A DNA stretch of 64,000 bases from Pelomonas sp. Root1237. Its GTDB lineage: Bacteria; Pseudomonadota; Gammaproteobacteria; Burkholderiales; Burkholderiaceae_C. This document shows positions 1 through 9,700 of this stretch, piece after piece. Both the position numbers and the translations under genes were made by a program. The stretch covers positions 507,502 through 571,501 of the forward strand of contig NZ_LMDK01000017.1 of NCBI RefSeq assembly GCF_001425055.1. Reading direction: 5' to 3'. Under the pieces are notes generated by a model, which saw only the letters and a list, made by a program, of their open reading frames with translations, searched no databases and was not told the origin of the DNA. Every line of letters begins with the position of its first letter. Within the stretch, counting starts at the first letter, position 1.

Positions 1-139
1 TGAAGAACTCGACCGTCGTCGTCGGTCCGCAACCTCCGCAACCTTGCGTGATCACCCAGCCCGCGAATGCCGCAGGGGCGGCGAACAGCGAAGAAGCCAG
101 CAGCGAAGCTGCAGCAACGAATTTCATGAACTTGGTCAT
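1..139 (-). CDS. Exported small protein, N-terminal part only
   Basis: The reverse strand opens with ATG at 139 and reads 46 codons to the window edge, so the 3' end is missing. The product starts with a basic MTKFMK segment, a hydrophobic Ala/Leu/Ser core and an AFA-G cleavage site near residue 26, a clear Sec signal peptide. The visible mature part begins GWVITQ and contains a Cys-Gly-Gly-Cys pair followed by several threonines. A purine-rich GGGGTGGGGG stretch lies directly upstream. I do not recognise the family; a periplasmic or surface protein is inferred from the signal peptide only. Confidence 0.6.
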   Translation of the reverse strand, partial: MTKFMKFVAAASLLASSLFAAPAAFAGWVITQGCGGCGPTTTVEFF

Positions 140-350
140 ACCCCCACCCCATCTATTTGTAAAAGCCACATCGGCAATGGGTGCGCTTGCAAGCATCGAG
201 CCAAGACAGAAAACCCTATAAGAATCATTAACTTGCTCAAGTATTTCGGTATGCATCTTCACAGTGTGTCAAATTGTTCGACAACCTCGGATGCGGGGGG
301 CGCAGCATTGGCGACCTGCGGTTGACGGCCGCGTTACATTGCCCGTCGCC
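140..350. other. Divergent intergenic region
   Basis: This gap separates the exported small protein (reverse) from the sigma-54 activator (forward) and should hold both promoters. It is clearly more AT-rich than its surroundings around 160-250. The only structured signal I can define is the GTC-N9-GAC dyad listed separately. Confidence 0.5.
268..282. promoter_or_regulatory. GTC-N9-GAC dyad upstream of the sigma-54 activator
   Basis: The 15-mer GTCAAATTGTTCGAC sits 68 bases before the chosen activator start. A second 15-mer of the same form lies at 2250-2264 in front of the importer operon, and ten of fifteen positions agree. Shared placement before regulator and target suggests an autoregulated binding site for the PAS-AAA+-Fis protein. 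This is inference from pattern and position. Confidence 0.45.
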
Positions 351-1838
<1,488 letters not shown>

Positions 1839-1862
1839 CACAGGCGCTTCGCGGACCCGGCC

Positions 1863-2216
1863 ATGCACATCCACAAGGATCCGCTTCCGAAGGGCTACAG
1901 CTTCGTGCTTCGCTCCAGCCAGCTCGAACGCGCGTTCGAAGCCGCGGGAATTCGCACCGAAACCTCGCTCTGGCACACCAGCTCCAACAGCTTCGTCATT
2001 GCACGTTTCGTGCTGCCGAATCCGAATGTGGCTCACGAACGGTTCCACATCTCGGCCGGCATCGTTCCCGCGGCTCGTGCGCGTGAGACCCGCGAGCGCC
2101 TCGAAGCCACGGTCATACCGCAGCTGATTGCCTGGGCCAACAGCGTGCTTGGGTTGCCAGCGAATTCCACGCGACGCGACAAGCAGCGATTCGAGGTGGA
2201 CCTGTCCAGGCTCTGA
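1863..2216 (+). CDS. Conserved-looking hypothetical protein, 117 aa
   Basis: The gene starts 24 bases after the activator stop and is probably co-transcribed with it. The protein is soluble, has no signal peptide or membrane segment, and mixes beta-like stretches (FVLRSS, FVIARFVLP, FHISAGIVP) with a long central Arg/Glu-rich helix around residues 65-95. It ends in a basic tail. Codon use matches its neighbours. I do not recognise a family. It lies between the activator and the sigma-54 promoter, so a role linked to the importer regulon is possible but unproven. Confidence 0.65.
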   Translation: MHIHKDPLPKGYSFVLRSSQLERAFEAAGIRTETSLWHTSSNSFVIARFVLPNPNVAHERFHISAGIVPAARARETRERLEATVIPQLIAWANSVLGLPANSTRRDKQRFEVDLSRL

Positions 2217-2249
2217 CGCTCGATCTGGAGAGTCTGAATCTCAGGCGAC

Positions 2250-2264
2250 GTCCAAATCCTGGAC
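2250..2264. promoter_or_regulatory. Putative upstream activator site, GTCCA-N5-TGGAC
   Basis: A perfect 5-5-5 inverted repeat lies about 76 bases upstream of the -24 element, a normal distance for an enhancer-like site of a sigma-54 activator. It resembles the 268-282 dyad before the regulator gene. Confidence 0.5.
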
Positions 2265-2339
2265 ACTCAACTTGGCGGTTTCGACCCCAAACCTGGTAGC
2301 AACCCGAAGAGAAAACCGCCCCGGCGACCCTTCCCCGCC

Positions 2340-2355
2340 GGGCACGGCCCTTGCA
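2340..2355 (+). promoter_or_regulatory. Sigma-54 (-24/-12) promoter
   Basis: GGGCACGGCCCTTGCA matches the RpoN consensus TGGCAC-N5-TTGCA. The GG at 2341-2342 and the GC at 2353-2354 are at the required spacing. It sits 58 bases before the substrate-binding protein start and downstream of a sigma-54 activator gene, so it should drive the importer operon. Confidence 0.8.
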
Positions 2356-2412
2356 CAAAGGGAAGACACCGTCTGCCGACAGAGCAGACCCGAACTTCAG
2401 GAGACAAGCCCC

Positions 2413-3612
2413 ATGCGTCACACCACGCGCCGCTTTGCCCTCGCCGCCGCCGCCCTCGCGGTCGCCCTGCCCGGCATCACTCTCGCGGCCGGCAACGAAA
2501 TCCGCATCGCCCACGTCTACAGCAAGACCGGCCCGCTCGAGGCCTACGGCAAGCAGACGCAGACCGGCTTCATGATGGGCCTGGACTACGCCACCGGCGG
2601 CACCATGACCGTCGCAGGCAAGAAGCTCGTCGTCATTGAGAAGGACGACCAGGGCAAGCCCGACGTGGGCAAGAGCCTGCTGGCCGCGGCCTATGGCGAC
2701 GACAAGGCCGACCTCACCGTCGGGCCCTCGTCCAGCGGCGTGGCGCTGGCCATGCTGCCGGTGGCCGAGGAGTACAAGAAGATCCTGCTGGTGGAGCCCG
2801 CCGTGGCCGACTCCATCACCGGCGACAAGTGGAACAAGTACATCTTCCGCACCGGCCGCAACTCGTCGCAGGACGCCATCGGCAACGCAGTCGCCTCCGA
2901 CATCCAGGGTCTCAACATCGGCATCCTGGCCCAGGACTACGCCTTCGGCCGCGACGCCGTGAAGGCCTACAAGGAAGCGCTGAAGAAGGCCAAGATCGTC
3001 CACGAGGAATACCTGCCCACGGCGACGACCGACTTCACCGCCGGCATCCAGCGCCTGGTGGACGCGCTGAAGGACAAGCAAGGCCCCAAGGTCATTGCCG
3101 TCGTGTGGGCCGGCGCCACGCCGCCCTTCGGCGCGCTGGCGGCCCTGGACCTGCAAAAGCGCTACGGCATCGGCGTCGGCTCGGGCGGCAATATCCTGCC
3201 GGCCATGACCGCCTACAAGCAGTTCCCGGGCATGGAGGGCGCGACGTACTACTACTTCGGCATCCCGAAGAACCCGGTCAACGAGTGGCTGGTGGCCAAC
3301 CACTACAAACAGTTCAAGAACCCGCCTGACTTCTTCACGGCCGGCGGCATGAGCGCGGCGATTGCGCTGGTGGAAGCGCTGAAGAAGACGGGCGGCGACA
3401 CGGCGACCAACAAGCTCATCAAGACGATGGAAGGCATGAGCTTCGAGACGCCCAAGGGCAAGATGACCTTCCGCGCCGAAGACCACCAGGCGATGCAGTC
3501 GATGTACCACTTCAAGATCAAGGTGGACCCGGCCTTCCCCTGGGGCGTGCCCGAGCTGGTGCGCGAGATCAAGCCGGAAGAGATGCAGGTTCCGATCAGG
3601 AACAAGCGCTAA
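2413..3612 (+). CDS. ABC importer periplasmic substrate-binding protein, HAAT family (SBP1)
   Basis: This 399-residue protein begins with twin arginines, an Ala/Leu-rich signal peptide and a likely TLA-A cleavage site near residue 25. The mature part has the Venus-flytrap pattern of LivJ/LivK-type binding proteins (Peripla_BP_6): IRIAHVYSKTGPLEAYG, then TVGPSSSGVALAM, a YIFRTGRNSSQD strand-loop and a GILAQDYAFGRD segment. It delivers a small ligand, classically an amino acid or amide and in Burkholderiales often an aromatic or carboxylic compound, to the LivHM permease. The start at 2413 follows the Shine-Dalgarno sequence CAGGAGAC. A long antisense reading frame is a composition artefact. 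Substrate identity cannot be read from sequence. Confidence 0.92.
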   Translation: MRHTTRRFALAAAALAVALPGITLAAGNEIRIAHVYSKTGPLEAYGKQTQTGFMMGLDYATGGTMTVAGKKLVVIEKDDQGKPDVGKSLLAAAYGDDKADLTVGPSSSGVALAMLPVAEEYKKILLVEPAVADSITGDKWNKYIFRTGRNSSQDAIGNAVASDIQGLNIGILAQDYAFGRDAVKAYKEALKKAKIVHEEYLPTATTDFTAGIQRLVDALKDKQGPKVIAVVWAGATPPFGALAALDLQKRYGIGVGSGGNILPAMTAYKQFPGMEGATYYYFGIPKNPVNEWLVANHYKQFKNPPDFFTAGGMSAAIALVEALKKTGGDTATNKLIKTMEGMSFETPKGKMTFRAEDHQAMQSMYHFKIKVDPAFPWGVPELVREIKPEEMQVPIRNKR

Positions 3613-3626
3613 GCCACCCAAAGGCA

Positions 3627-3666
3627 AGCACGGAGGCACAGGGACGCGGAGAAAACCCTCCGTGCT
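3627..3666 (+). promoter_or_regulatory. Intercistronic hairpin after SBP1
   Basis: AGCACGGAGG and CCTCCGTGCT form a perfect 10 bp stem around a 20-base loop, placed between the binding-protein stop and the first ATPase start. There is no T tract, so it is not a classic terminator. Such hairpins often protect the abundant binding-protein mRNA and lower expression of the transporter genes. Confidence 0.6.
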
Positions 3667-3704
3667 CAGCTTCTCGTGACCCGGTTGCATTTCCTCTGCC
3701 GCCC

Positions 3705-4448
3705 ATGCTCGAAACCAAGAACTTGACGATCCGCTTCGGCGGCCATGTGGCCGTCGACAGCGTGTCGTGCGCCTTCCAGCCCGGCACGCTGACGGCCATC
3801 GTCGGGCCGAACGGCGCGGGCAAGACGACCTACTTCAACCTGATCTCGGGCCAGCTGCCCGCGAGCAGTGGCGAGGTCTGGCTGGATGGCGAGGACCTGA
3901 CCAAGCTGCCGGCGCCGGTGCGCACGCGCCGTGGCCTGGGCCGGGCGTTCCAGCTGACACAGCTGTTCGCGCACTTGACCGTGCTGGAGAACGTGCGCCT
4001 GGCTGTGCAGGCGCGACATGGCAAAGGCTTGCACATGCTGTCGGTGTGGCTGTCGCACAAGGAGCTGATAGCCGAGGCGCACGCCATTCTTGACCGCGTG
4101 CGGCTCGCCTCACGCGCCGACGATCTGGCCGCCAGCCTGCCGCATGGCGACCAGCGCAAGCTCGAAGTGGCCATGCTGATTGCACTCGACCCCAAGGTCT
4201 ATCTCTTCGACGAACCGACGGCCGGCATGAGCGTGGACGAGGTGCCTGTGGTGCTGGACCTGATCCGCGCACTGAAGGCGGAGAAGAAGCACACGCTGCT
4301 GCTGGTGGAGCACAAGATGGACGTCGTGCGCGAGCTGGCGGACCGCATCATCGTGCTGCACCAGGGCAAGCTGGTGGCCGATGGTGACCCGGCCACGGTG
4401 ATTGCCTCGCCCATCGTGCAAGAGGCTTATCTGGGGGTGGCGGCATGA
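3705..4448 (+). CDS. livG: Branched-chain-type ABC importer ATPase, LivG-like (G1)
   Basis: This 247-residue nucleotide-binding subunit has Walker A GPNGAGKTT, a Q-loop in FQLTQLFAHLTV, the LivG-style signature LPHGDQRKLEVA, Walker B VYLFDEP, and the H-loop in LLVEHKMD. It energises import together with the F1 ATPase and the H1/M1 permease. The stop overlaps the next start by four bases (ATGA), so it is translationally coupled to F1. Length and motifs are normal for the family. The symbol reflects family membership and not proven leucine transport. Confidence 0.92.
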   Translation: MLETKNLTIRFGGHVAVDSVSCAFQPGTLTAIVGPNGAGKTTYFNLISGQLPASSGEVWLDGEDLTKLPAPVRTRRGLGRAFQLTQLFAHLTVLENVRLAVQARHGKGLHMLSVWLSHKELIAEAHAILDRVRLASRADDLAASLPHGDQRKLEVAMLIALDPKVYLFDEPTAGMSVDEVPVVLDLIRALKAEKKHTLLLVEHKMDVVRELADRIIVLHQGKLVADGDPATVIASPIVQEAYLGVAA

Positions 4449-5179
4449 ACCTTCTGGAGTTGCACGGGGTTCATACCCACGTCGGGGCGTATCACATCCT
4501 GCATGGCGTGGATCTTGCCGTGCCGGCTGGTCAAGTCACGATGCTGTTAGGCCGCAATGGCGCCGGCAAGACGAGCACGCTGCGGACCTTGATGGGGCTG
4601 TGGACGGCGAGCGCGGGCTCGGTGCACTTCAAGGGCGAGGACATCACCAAGCTGGCGACGCCGGACATTGCGTCGCGCGGCATCGCCTACGTGCCGGAGA
4701 CCATGGGCATCTTTGGCGAGCTGAGCGTGGCGGAGAACCTGCTGCTGGCGGCCCGCTCGGCCAAGCGGTTGGCGGATTTGGATGCTCAGCGGCTGGACTG
4801 GCTGTTTGGCTTGTTCCCGGCGCTGAAGACGTTCTGGCAGCACCCGGCGGGCAAGTTGTCGGGCGGGCAGAAGCAGATGCTGGCGATTGCCCGCGCCATG
4901 ATCGAGCCGCGCGAGTTGCTCGTCATCGACGAGCCCAGCAAGGGGCTGGCACCGGCCATCGTGCAGAACCTGATCACGGCGTTGCGGGAGCTGAAGAAGA
5001 GCTCGCAGACGACGGTGTTGCTGGTGGAGCAGAACTTTCGAGTCGCCGCTGAGTTGGGCGATTCGGTTGCGGTGATGGATGACGGGCGGGTGGTGCATTG
5101 CGGTTTGATGCGCGAGTTGATTGAGGATTCGTCGCTGCAGCAGCGGTTGCTCGGGTTGTCGTTGGGGGCGCATCAATGA
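4445..5179 (+). CDS. livF: Branched-chain-type ABC importer ATPase, LivF-like (F1)
   Basis: This is a 244-residue ATPase with Walker A GRNGAGKTS, Q-loop YVPETMGIFGELS, signature LSGGQKQMLAIARAM, Walker B LLVIDEPSKGLAP and the H-loop in LVEQNFRVA, all diagnostic of LivF. It pairs with G1 as the second nucleotide-binding half. Start and stop of the two ATPase genes overlap. The 680 bases after its stop contain a large repeat element before the permease genes resume, so expression of H1 and M1 may be partly uncoupled from G1 and F1. Confidence 0.92.
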   Translation: MNLLELHGVHTHVGAYHILHGVDLAVPAGQVTMLLGRNGAGKTSTLRTLMGLWTASAGSVHFKGEDITKLATPDIASRGIAYVPETMGIFGELSVAENLLLAARSAKRLADLDAQRLDWLFGLFPALKTFWQHPAGKLSGGQKQMLAIARAMIEPRELLVIDEPSKGLAPAIVQNLITALRELKKSSQTTVLLVEQNFRVAAELGDSVAVMDDGRVVHCGLMRELIEDSSLQQRLLGLSLGAHQ

Positions 5180-5195
5180 GTGCGGCTTCGGTTTT

Positions 5196-5851
5196 GGTTG
5201 CTTTGGCGGCGAGTGCGCGTGCCCGCTGCATTGCCGGGAGTCCGTCCCGGCGGCCGGGTAACTTTCTTCTGCGGGGCCAGAAGAAAGTCACCAAAGAAGA
5301 GGCCCTGAACCGCACACCAGCACCACATCTGAACCGCACACCAGCACCACATGCACAAGCTGCGCCGTGCAACAGCCACTCGGTGATTGGGCAGACGCGA
5401 CCCGCTGCGCTCTCGCTGCTGTCCCTGTCACCAGCACCATCCATCACACCACCTGCCCGCTTAACGCCGGCTGCACGCCGAGCTCACCAGGAATGCCAAG
5501 ACAGCGGCGCTCGGGCGCCGCATCCGGCCGCTTCTACGCACCAGACCCGTCGCCCCAGCGACGTCGCGTTCGTATTCACTGATAAGCCCGGCGTGCAGCC
5601 GGCGTTAACCGGCGTGAAGGGGCGAGCCATGGCGCTCGTCATAGGGACAGCAGCGAGAGCGCAGCGGGTCGCGTCTTGCCGCAATGCCAGCGGATGTTTT
5701 CGCGCGCTGCTCGTGGCGTCGTCGCGATCGTGTGCGGTTCAGGGCCTCTTCTTTGGTGACTTTCTTCTGGCCCCGCAGAAGAAAGTTACCCGGCCGCCGG
5801 GACGGACTCCCGGCAATGCAGCGAGCGGTGACGCTCTCCGCAAGAGCAACC
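5196..5851. repeat. 656 bp nested inverted-repeat element (MITE-like), non-coding
   Basis: The gap between livF1 and livH1 folds back on itself. Outer arms 5196-5316 and 5731-5851 are inverted copies of 121 bases. Their inner 96 bases (5221-5316, 5731-5826) are almost identical, and the outer 25 have drifted but align without gaps. A second pair, 5393-5426 and 5643-5676 (34 bases), is a perfect match. A third, 5461-5480 and 5589-5608 (20 bases), is also perfect. The ends read GGTTGCT. Conceptual translation of the arms gives GDFLLAPQKKVT-type peptides, which I recall as spurious hypothetical proteins in several proteobacterial annotations, so this is probably an interspersed repeat and not a gene. 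No transposase is present. Confidence 0.75.
5305..5352 (+). repeat. Tandem duplication of a 24-mer
   Basis: Two identical 24-base units (5305-5328 and 5329-5352) lie at the inner edge of the left arm. Each starts CTGAACCGCACACC and ends CAGCACCACAT. They look like a recent slippage or duplication event inside the element. Confidence 0.8.
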
Positions 5852-5858
5852 CACAAGC

Positions 5859-6833
5859 ATGAAGCTCGACCCCCGACCCCTCGCGCTCCTCGCAGCCATC
5901 ATGCTGCTCGCCCTACCACTCACCGGCAGCCCCAGCACCTGGCTCAACCTGACTCTGGCCGGCATCGCCATGGGTCTCATCATCTTCGTCATCGCCTCCG
6001 GCCTGACGCTGGTCTTCGGCCTGATGGACGTATTGAACTTCGGCCACGGCGTCTTCATCGCCCTCGGCGCCTTCACGGCCACCACGGTGTTAGCAGCCCT
6101 CGCCCCATGGGCCACTTCACCGGATGTGGCAAGCAACCTCGCCGCACTCGCCGCCGCCTGCCTCGCCGGCATGGCCATCGCCGCTGCCGTGGGCGTGGTG
6201 TTTGAGCGCGTATTGGTCAGACCCGTTTACGGCCAGCACCTGAAGCAGATCCTCATCACCATGGGCGGCATGATCATTGGCGAGGAGCTGATCAAGGCGA
6301 CCTGGGGTGCCCAGCTCATCCCGCTGCCCATGCCCGATGCGCTGCGCGGCATCTTCCTGTTCGGTGACGTCGCGGTCGAAAAGTTCCGCGTGCTGTCCAT
6401 GCTCATCGGTATCGCGGTCCTCATCGCACTGCTGCTGGTGCTGAACCGCACCAAGATCGGCCTGCTGATCCGCGCCGGCGTGCAGGACCGCGAGATGGTC
6501 GAGGCGCTGGGCTATCGGGTGCGGCGCCTCTTCGTCGGCGTCTTCGTGGCCGGCGCCGCGCTGGCGGGCCTGGGCGGCGTGCTGTGGGGCCTGGTGCAAC
6601 AGGGCGTCACGCCGCAGATCGGTGCCCAGGTCAACCTGCTGCTCTTCATCGTCATCATCATCGGCGGCCTCGGCTCGACGGTGGGTTGCCTGGTCGGCGC
6701 GCTGCTGGTCGGGCTGGTCGCCAACTACGCCGGCTTCATTGCGCCCAAGGCGGCGCTGTTCTCCAACATCGGGCTGATGGTCGCCATCCTGCTGTGGCGC
6801 CCGCAAGGCCTCTACCCGGTGGGCGCCAAATGA
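5859..6833 (+). CDS. livH: Branched-chain-type ABC importer permease, LivH-like (H1)
   Basis: This 324-residue integral membrane protein has about eight hydrophobic segments and the LivH landmarks GLTLVFGLMDVLNFGHG near residue 50 and IIIGGLGSTVGCLVGALLVGL near 265. It forms half of the translocation pore with M1. The last base of its stop region overlaps the M1 start (ATGA at 6830-6833). The gene begins eight bases after the end of the inverted-repeat element, with only a weak Shine-Dalgarno, so translation could be affected by the repeat's structure. Confidence 0.92.
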   Translation: MKLDPRPLALLAAIMLLALPLTGSPSTWLNLTLAGIAMGLIIFVIASGLTLVFGLMDVLNFGHGVFIALGAFTATTVLAALAPWATSPDVASNLAALAAACLAGMAIAAAVGVVFERVLVRPVYGQHLKQILITMGGMIIGEELIKATWGAQLIPLPMPDALRGIFLFGDVAVEKFRVLSMLIGIAVLIALLLVLNRTKIGLLIRAGVQDREMVEALGYRVRRLFVGVFVAGAALAGLGGVLWGLVQQGVTPQIGAQVNLLLFIVIIIGGLGSTVGCLVGALLVGLVANYAGFIAPKAALFSNIGLMVAILLWRPQGLYPVGAK

Positions 6834-7912
6834 TCCGCGCGCTCCTCTCCCACGACCTGCCGCGCAGCCGCATCCTCGGCGCGCTGTTGATCGCCTGCTT
6901 CGTCGGCCTGCTCGGTGCGCCCTTCATCTTCCCGGGCACGCAGGCGCTCAACGTCGCGGCCAAGATCCTCGTATTCGTGCTGCTTGTCGCCAGCTACGAC
7001 CTGCTGCTGGGCTACACCGGCATCGTCAGCTTCGCGCACACGATGTTCGTCGGCATCGGCGCCTATGGCATCGCCATCGCATCAGCGCGGCTGGGTGCGG
7101 ATTGGACGTCGCTAGGCATCGGCTTCCTCGCTGCGCTCGTATTGAGCGCCGTGCTGGCGCTGGCGATGGGACTGGCCAGCCTGCGCGTGAAGGCCATCTT
7201 CTTCGCCATGATCACGCTGGCCGTGGCCTCGGCCTTCATGACACTGGCGTCGCAACTGAGCGACTTCACCGGCGGCGAAGACGGCCTGAACTTCCAGTTG
7301 CCCGACGTGCTGCGGCCCTCGACCGAGTTCATGGACGACCCTTTCCTCGGCGTCATGCTCGACGGCCGCCTGCTGACCTACTACCTGCTCTTCGTCGCCG
7401 TCGCCGCCCTCATCGCGCTGCTGCTGCGCATCGTCAACTCGCCCTTCGGCCGCGTGCTGCAGGCCATCCGCGAGAACGAGTTCCGGGCCGAGGCGATCGG
7501 CTACCGCACGGTGGTCTACCGCACCGGCGCCAACGTCATCGCGGCGCTGCTGGCCTGCTGCGGTGGCGCGCTGCTGGCGCTGTGGCTGCGCTACACAGGC
7601 CCAGAGACCGCCATGAGCATGGAGATCATGCTGGACCTGCTGCTCATCGTCGTCATCGGCGGCATGGGCACGGTCTACGGTGCCGTCATTGGCAGCGTGC
7701 TCTTCATCGTCGCGCAGAACTACCTGCAGGCCCTGCTGAAGATCGCCGGCTCGCTGGTCGACGGCGTGCCGGTCTTGAGCACGCTGATTTCGCCCGACCG
7801 CTGGCTGCTGTGGCTGGGCCTGCTCTTCGTACTGGCCGTCTACCACTTCCCCGGCGGCATCGTCGGGCGGCTGCGGCTGGCGGCGTGGACGCATGGGAGG
7901 GCCAAAAAATGA
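6830..7912 (+). CDS. livM: Branched-chain-type ABC importer permease, LivM-like (M1)
   Basis: This 360-residue permease partner of H1 has many membrane spans. It carries LLLGYTGIVSFAHTMF and the cytoplasmic coupling motif FGRVLQAIRENEFRAEAIGY typical of LivM. ITLAVASAFMTLASQLSDFTGGEDGL is the conserved central section. The start at 6830 overlaps the H1 stop. A longer upstream frame is not credible because it lies entirely within H1. Its stop in turn overlaps the hydrolase start by ATGA at 7909-7912, tying the hydrolase to transporter expression. Confidence 0.92.
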   Translation: MIRALLSHDLPRSRILGALLIACFVGLLGAPFIFPGTQALNVAAKILVFVLLVASYDLLLGYTGIVSFAHTMFVGIGAYGIAIASARLGADWTSLGIGFLAALVLSAVLALAMGLASLRVKAIFFAMITLAVASAFMTLASQLSDFTGGEDGLNFQLPDVLRPSTEFMDDPFLGVMLDGRLLTYYLLFVAVAALIALLLRIVNSPFGRVLQAIRENEFRAEAIGYRTVVYRTGANVIAALLACCGGALLALWLRYTGPETAMSMEIMLDLLLIVVIGGMGTVYGAVIGSVLFIVAQNYLQALLKIAGSLVDGVPVLSTLISPDRWLLWLGLLFVLAVYHFPGGIVGRLRLAAWTHGRAKK

Positions 7913-8751
7913 GATCGCGCTACGTCAACTGCCTGGGTCGCGAGATGCACGTCACCGAGTGGGGTGACGCAAGCTCGCACACCGTCGTTGCCTGGCACGG
8001 CCTCGCGCGCAGCAGTCGCGACTTCGACGACCTCGCCGCCGCCCTGAGCGCCCGCTGGCACGTCGTTTGCCCCGACACCCTGGGTCGTGGTCTTTCGCAA
8101 TGGGCGGTGGACCCGGCCCGCGAATACTGCCTGGAGTTCTATGTCGAACAAGCCGAAGCGCTGCTGGATCAGTTGGGCTTGCAGAAGGTGCATTGGGTGG
8201 GCACGTCCATGGGTGGCGCCATCGGCACGCTCGGCGCAGCCACCCAGCTGCGCGGCCGCATCAAGCGCCTTGTGCTGAACGACAACGGCCCCGAGCTGGC
8301 AGCCTCGGCGCTGACACGCATCAAAGCCTACGCCGGGCAGCCGCCCAGCTTTGCAACGGTGACTGAGCTGGAGGTCTATTTCAGAGAGATCTACGCGAGC
8401 TTTGGTGATCTGTCCGACACGCAATGGCGCCATCTCACCGAAACCTCGCTGCGCCGCCTGCCCGATGGCCGCGTGACAACGCACTACGACCCAGCCCTGG
8501 TGCAGCAGTTCGATCACCATCCCGACGACTACGAGCTGTGGGCTGCTTGGGACCAGCTCGACCTGCCCGTGCTCTGCCTGCGCGGCGAGGACTCGACGCT
8601 GTTGACCGCGGAAACGGCGCAGGCCATGCGCGAGCGCGGCCCGCGTGCTGCGGTCGCGCTGATCCCCGGCTGCGGCCATGCACCGGCCTTGAACACACCC
8701 GAGCAGATTGGCTTGATCGAGCGTTTCCTCTCCGCGGACCAGACCCCGTGA
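7909..8751 (+). CDS. Alpha/beta hydrolase embedded in the importer operon
   Basis: This 280-residue cytoplasmic hydrolase has the canonical fold landmarks: the oxyanion region WHGLARSS, nucleophile elbow GTSMGG (Ser100), the acid in LRGEDSTLL and the catalytic histidine in GCGHAP (His257). The family includes esterases, lactonases and C-C hydrolases of aromatic meta-cleavage pathways. The gene is coupled to livM1 by ATGA and sits between two complete importers, so its substrate is probably something the importers bring in, perhaps an ester or ring-cleavage product. The specific reaction cannot be assigned. Confidence 0.88.
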   Translation: MRSRYVNCLGREMHVTEWGDASSHTVVAWHGLARSSRDFDDLAAALSARWHVVCPDTLGRGLSQWAVDPAREYCLEFYVEQAEALLDQLGLQKVHWVGTSMGGAIGTLGAATQLRGRIKRLVLNDNGPELAASALTRIKAYAGQPPSFATVTELEVYFREIYASFGDLSDTQWRHLTETSLRRLPDGRVTTHYDPALVQQFDHHPDDYELWAAWDQLDLPVLCLRGEDSTLLTAETAQAMRERGPRAAVALIPGCGHAPALNTPEQIGLIERFLSADQTP

Positions 8752-8811
8752 ATGCCCGTAAGCCAGCGTCATGCTTGAAGGCCTAGAGTCGCGCAGCTAA
8801 CCCGGAAGTCC

Positions 8812-9582
8812 ATGAGCGAATACATCCTCGAGACCCAGGACCTGACCAAGGAGTTCAAAGGCTTCACGGCCGTGGACGCCGTGAACCTGCAGGTGCATCG
8901 TGGCCACATTCATGCGCTGCTAGGCCCCAACGGTGCGGGCAAGACGACCTGCTTCAACTTGCTGACCAAGTTCCTGACGCCGACGCGTGGCCGCATCGTC
9001 TTCGCCGGCGCCGACATCACTGGCGAGACCTCGGCGCAGATCGCGCGGCGCGGTGTCATCCGGTCGTTCCAGATCTCCGCCGTCTTCCCGCATCTCACGG
9101 TGCTGGAGAACGTGCGCATCGGCTTGCAGCGGTTCACCGGCACGAGCTTCCATTTTTGGAAAGGGCTGACGGGCCTGAAGACGCTGGACGCCAAGGTGCT
9201 GTCGTTGCTGGAGCTGGTGGACCTGCGCGACATGGCCGCCGTGAAGGCCGCCGACCTGCCTTATGGCCGCAAGCGTGCGTTGGAGATCGCCACGACGATG
9301 GCGATGGAGCCGCAGTTGATGCTGCTTGACGAGCCGACGCAGGGTATGGGGCACGAGGACGTGGACCGCGTGACGGCTTTGATCAAGCGCGTGGCTGAAG
9401 GGCGCACCGTGCTGATGGTGGAGCACAACATGAAGGTGGTAGCGAGCATTGCGGACCGGATTACGGTGCTGGCTCGTGGCGCTGTTCTGGCCGAAGGTGA
9501 TTACGCGACGGTGTCGAAGCATCCGGCGGTGCTGGAGGCTTATATGGGTACGGATGCTGCCGAGTTGCAGGGGGCGCATTGA
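8812..9582 (+). CDS. livG: Branched-chain-type ABC importer ATPase, LivG-like (G2)
   Basis: This 256-residue second LivG-type subunit has Walker A GPNGAGKTT, Q-loop FQISAVFPHLTV, the signature-equivalent DLPYGRKRALEIA, Walker B LMLLDEPTQGMGHED and the H-loop in MVEHNMKV. It differs clearly from G1, for example in an inserted FTGTSFHFWKGL segment near 115, so the two systems are paralogous sets and not a recent duplication. The gap to F2 contains a 70 bp palindrome related to the large upstream element. Confidence 0.92.
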   Translation: MSEYILETQDLTKEFKGFTAVDAVNLQVHRGHIHALLGPNGAGKTTCFNLLTKFLTPTRGRIVFAGADITGETSAQIARRGVIRSFQISAVFPHLTVLENVRIGLQRFTGTSFHFWKGLTGLKTLDAKVLSLLELVDLRDMAAVKAADLPYGRKRALEIATTMAMEPQLMLLDEPTQGMGHEDVDRVTALIKRVAEGRTVLMVEHNMKVVASIADRITVLARGAVLAEGDYATVSKHPAVLEAYMGTDAAELQGAH

Positions 9583-9605
9583 TGGTGCTGCTGCGCGCTG
9601 TTGTT

Positions 9606-9675
9606 GGTTGCTTGGCTGAGAGCGTGGTTGCTCGCTGCATTCCACCGAGCACACGCGCTCTTCGCAAGAGCAACC
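9606..9675. repeat. 70 bp palindrome, end-only relative of the 656 bp element
   Basis: The sequence is an imperfect inverted repeat with 35-base arms, beginning GGTTGCTTGG and ending AAGAGCAACC. Its arms align with the outermost 40 bases of the 5196-5851 element (GGTTGCT, AGAGCG and GCTCGCTGCATT blocks shared). It therefore looks like a copy in which the interior was lost or never present. It lies between livG2 and livF2. Confidence 0.65.
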
Positions 9676-9700
9676 TGCCGCACCGAGCGAGGTGACACCC

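Noticed and set aside
5196-5851. CRISPR array or insertion sequence as explanation for the repeats
   Set aside because: No regular spacer-repeat periodicity and no transposase frame; mirror arms fit a palindromic element better.
5176-5862. Reading frames giving FLLRGQKKVTKEEA and FLLAPQKKVTRPPG peptides
   Set aside because: They arise from the arms of the inverted-repeat element on both strands. No ribosome sites; typical of mis-annotated repeat DNA.
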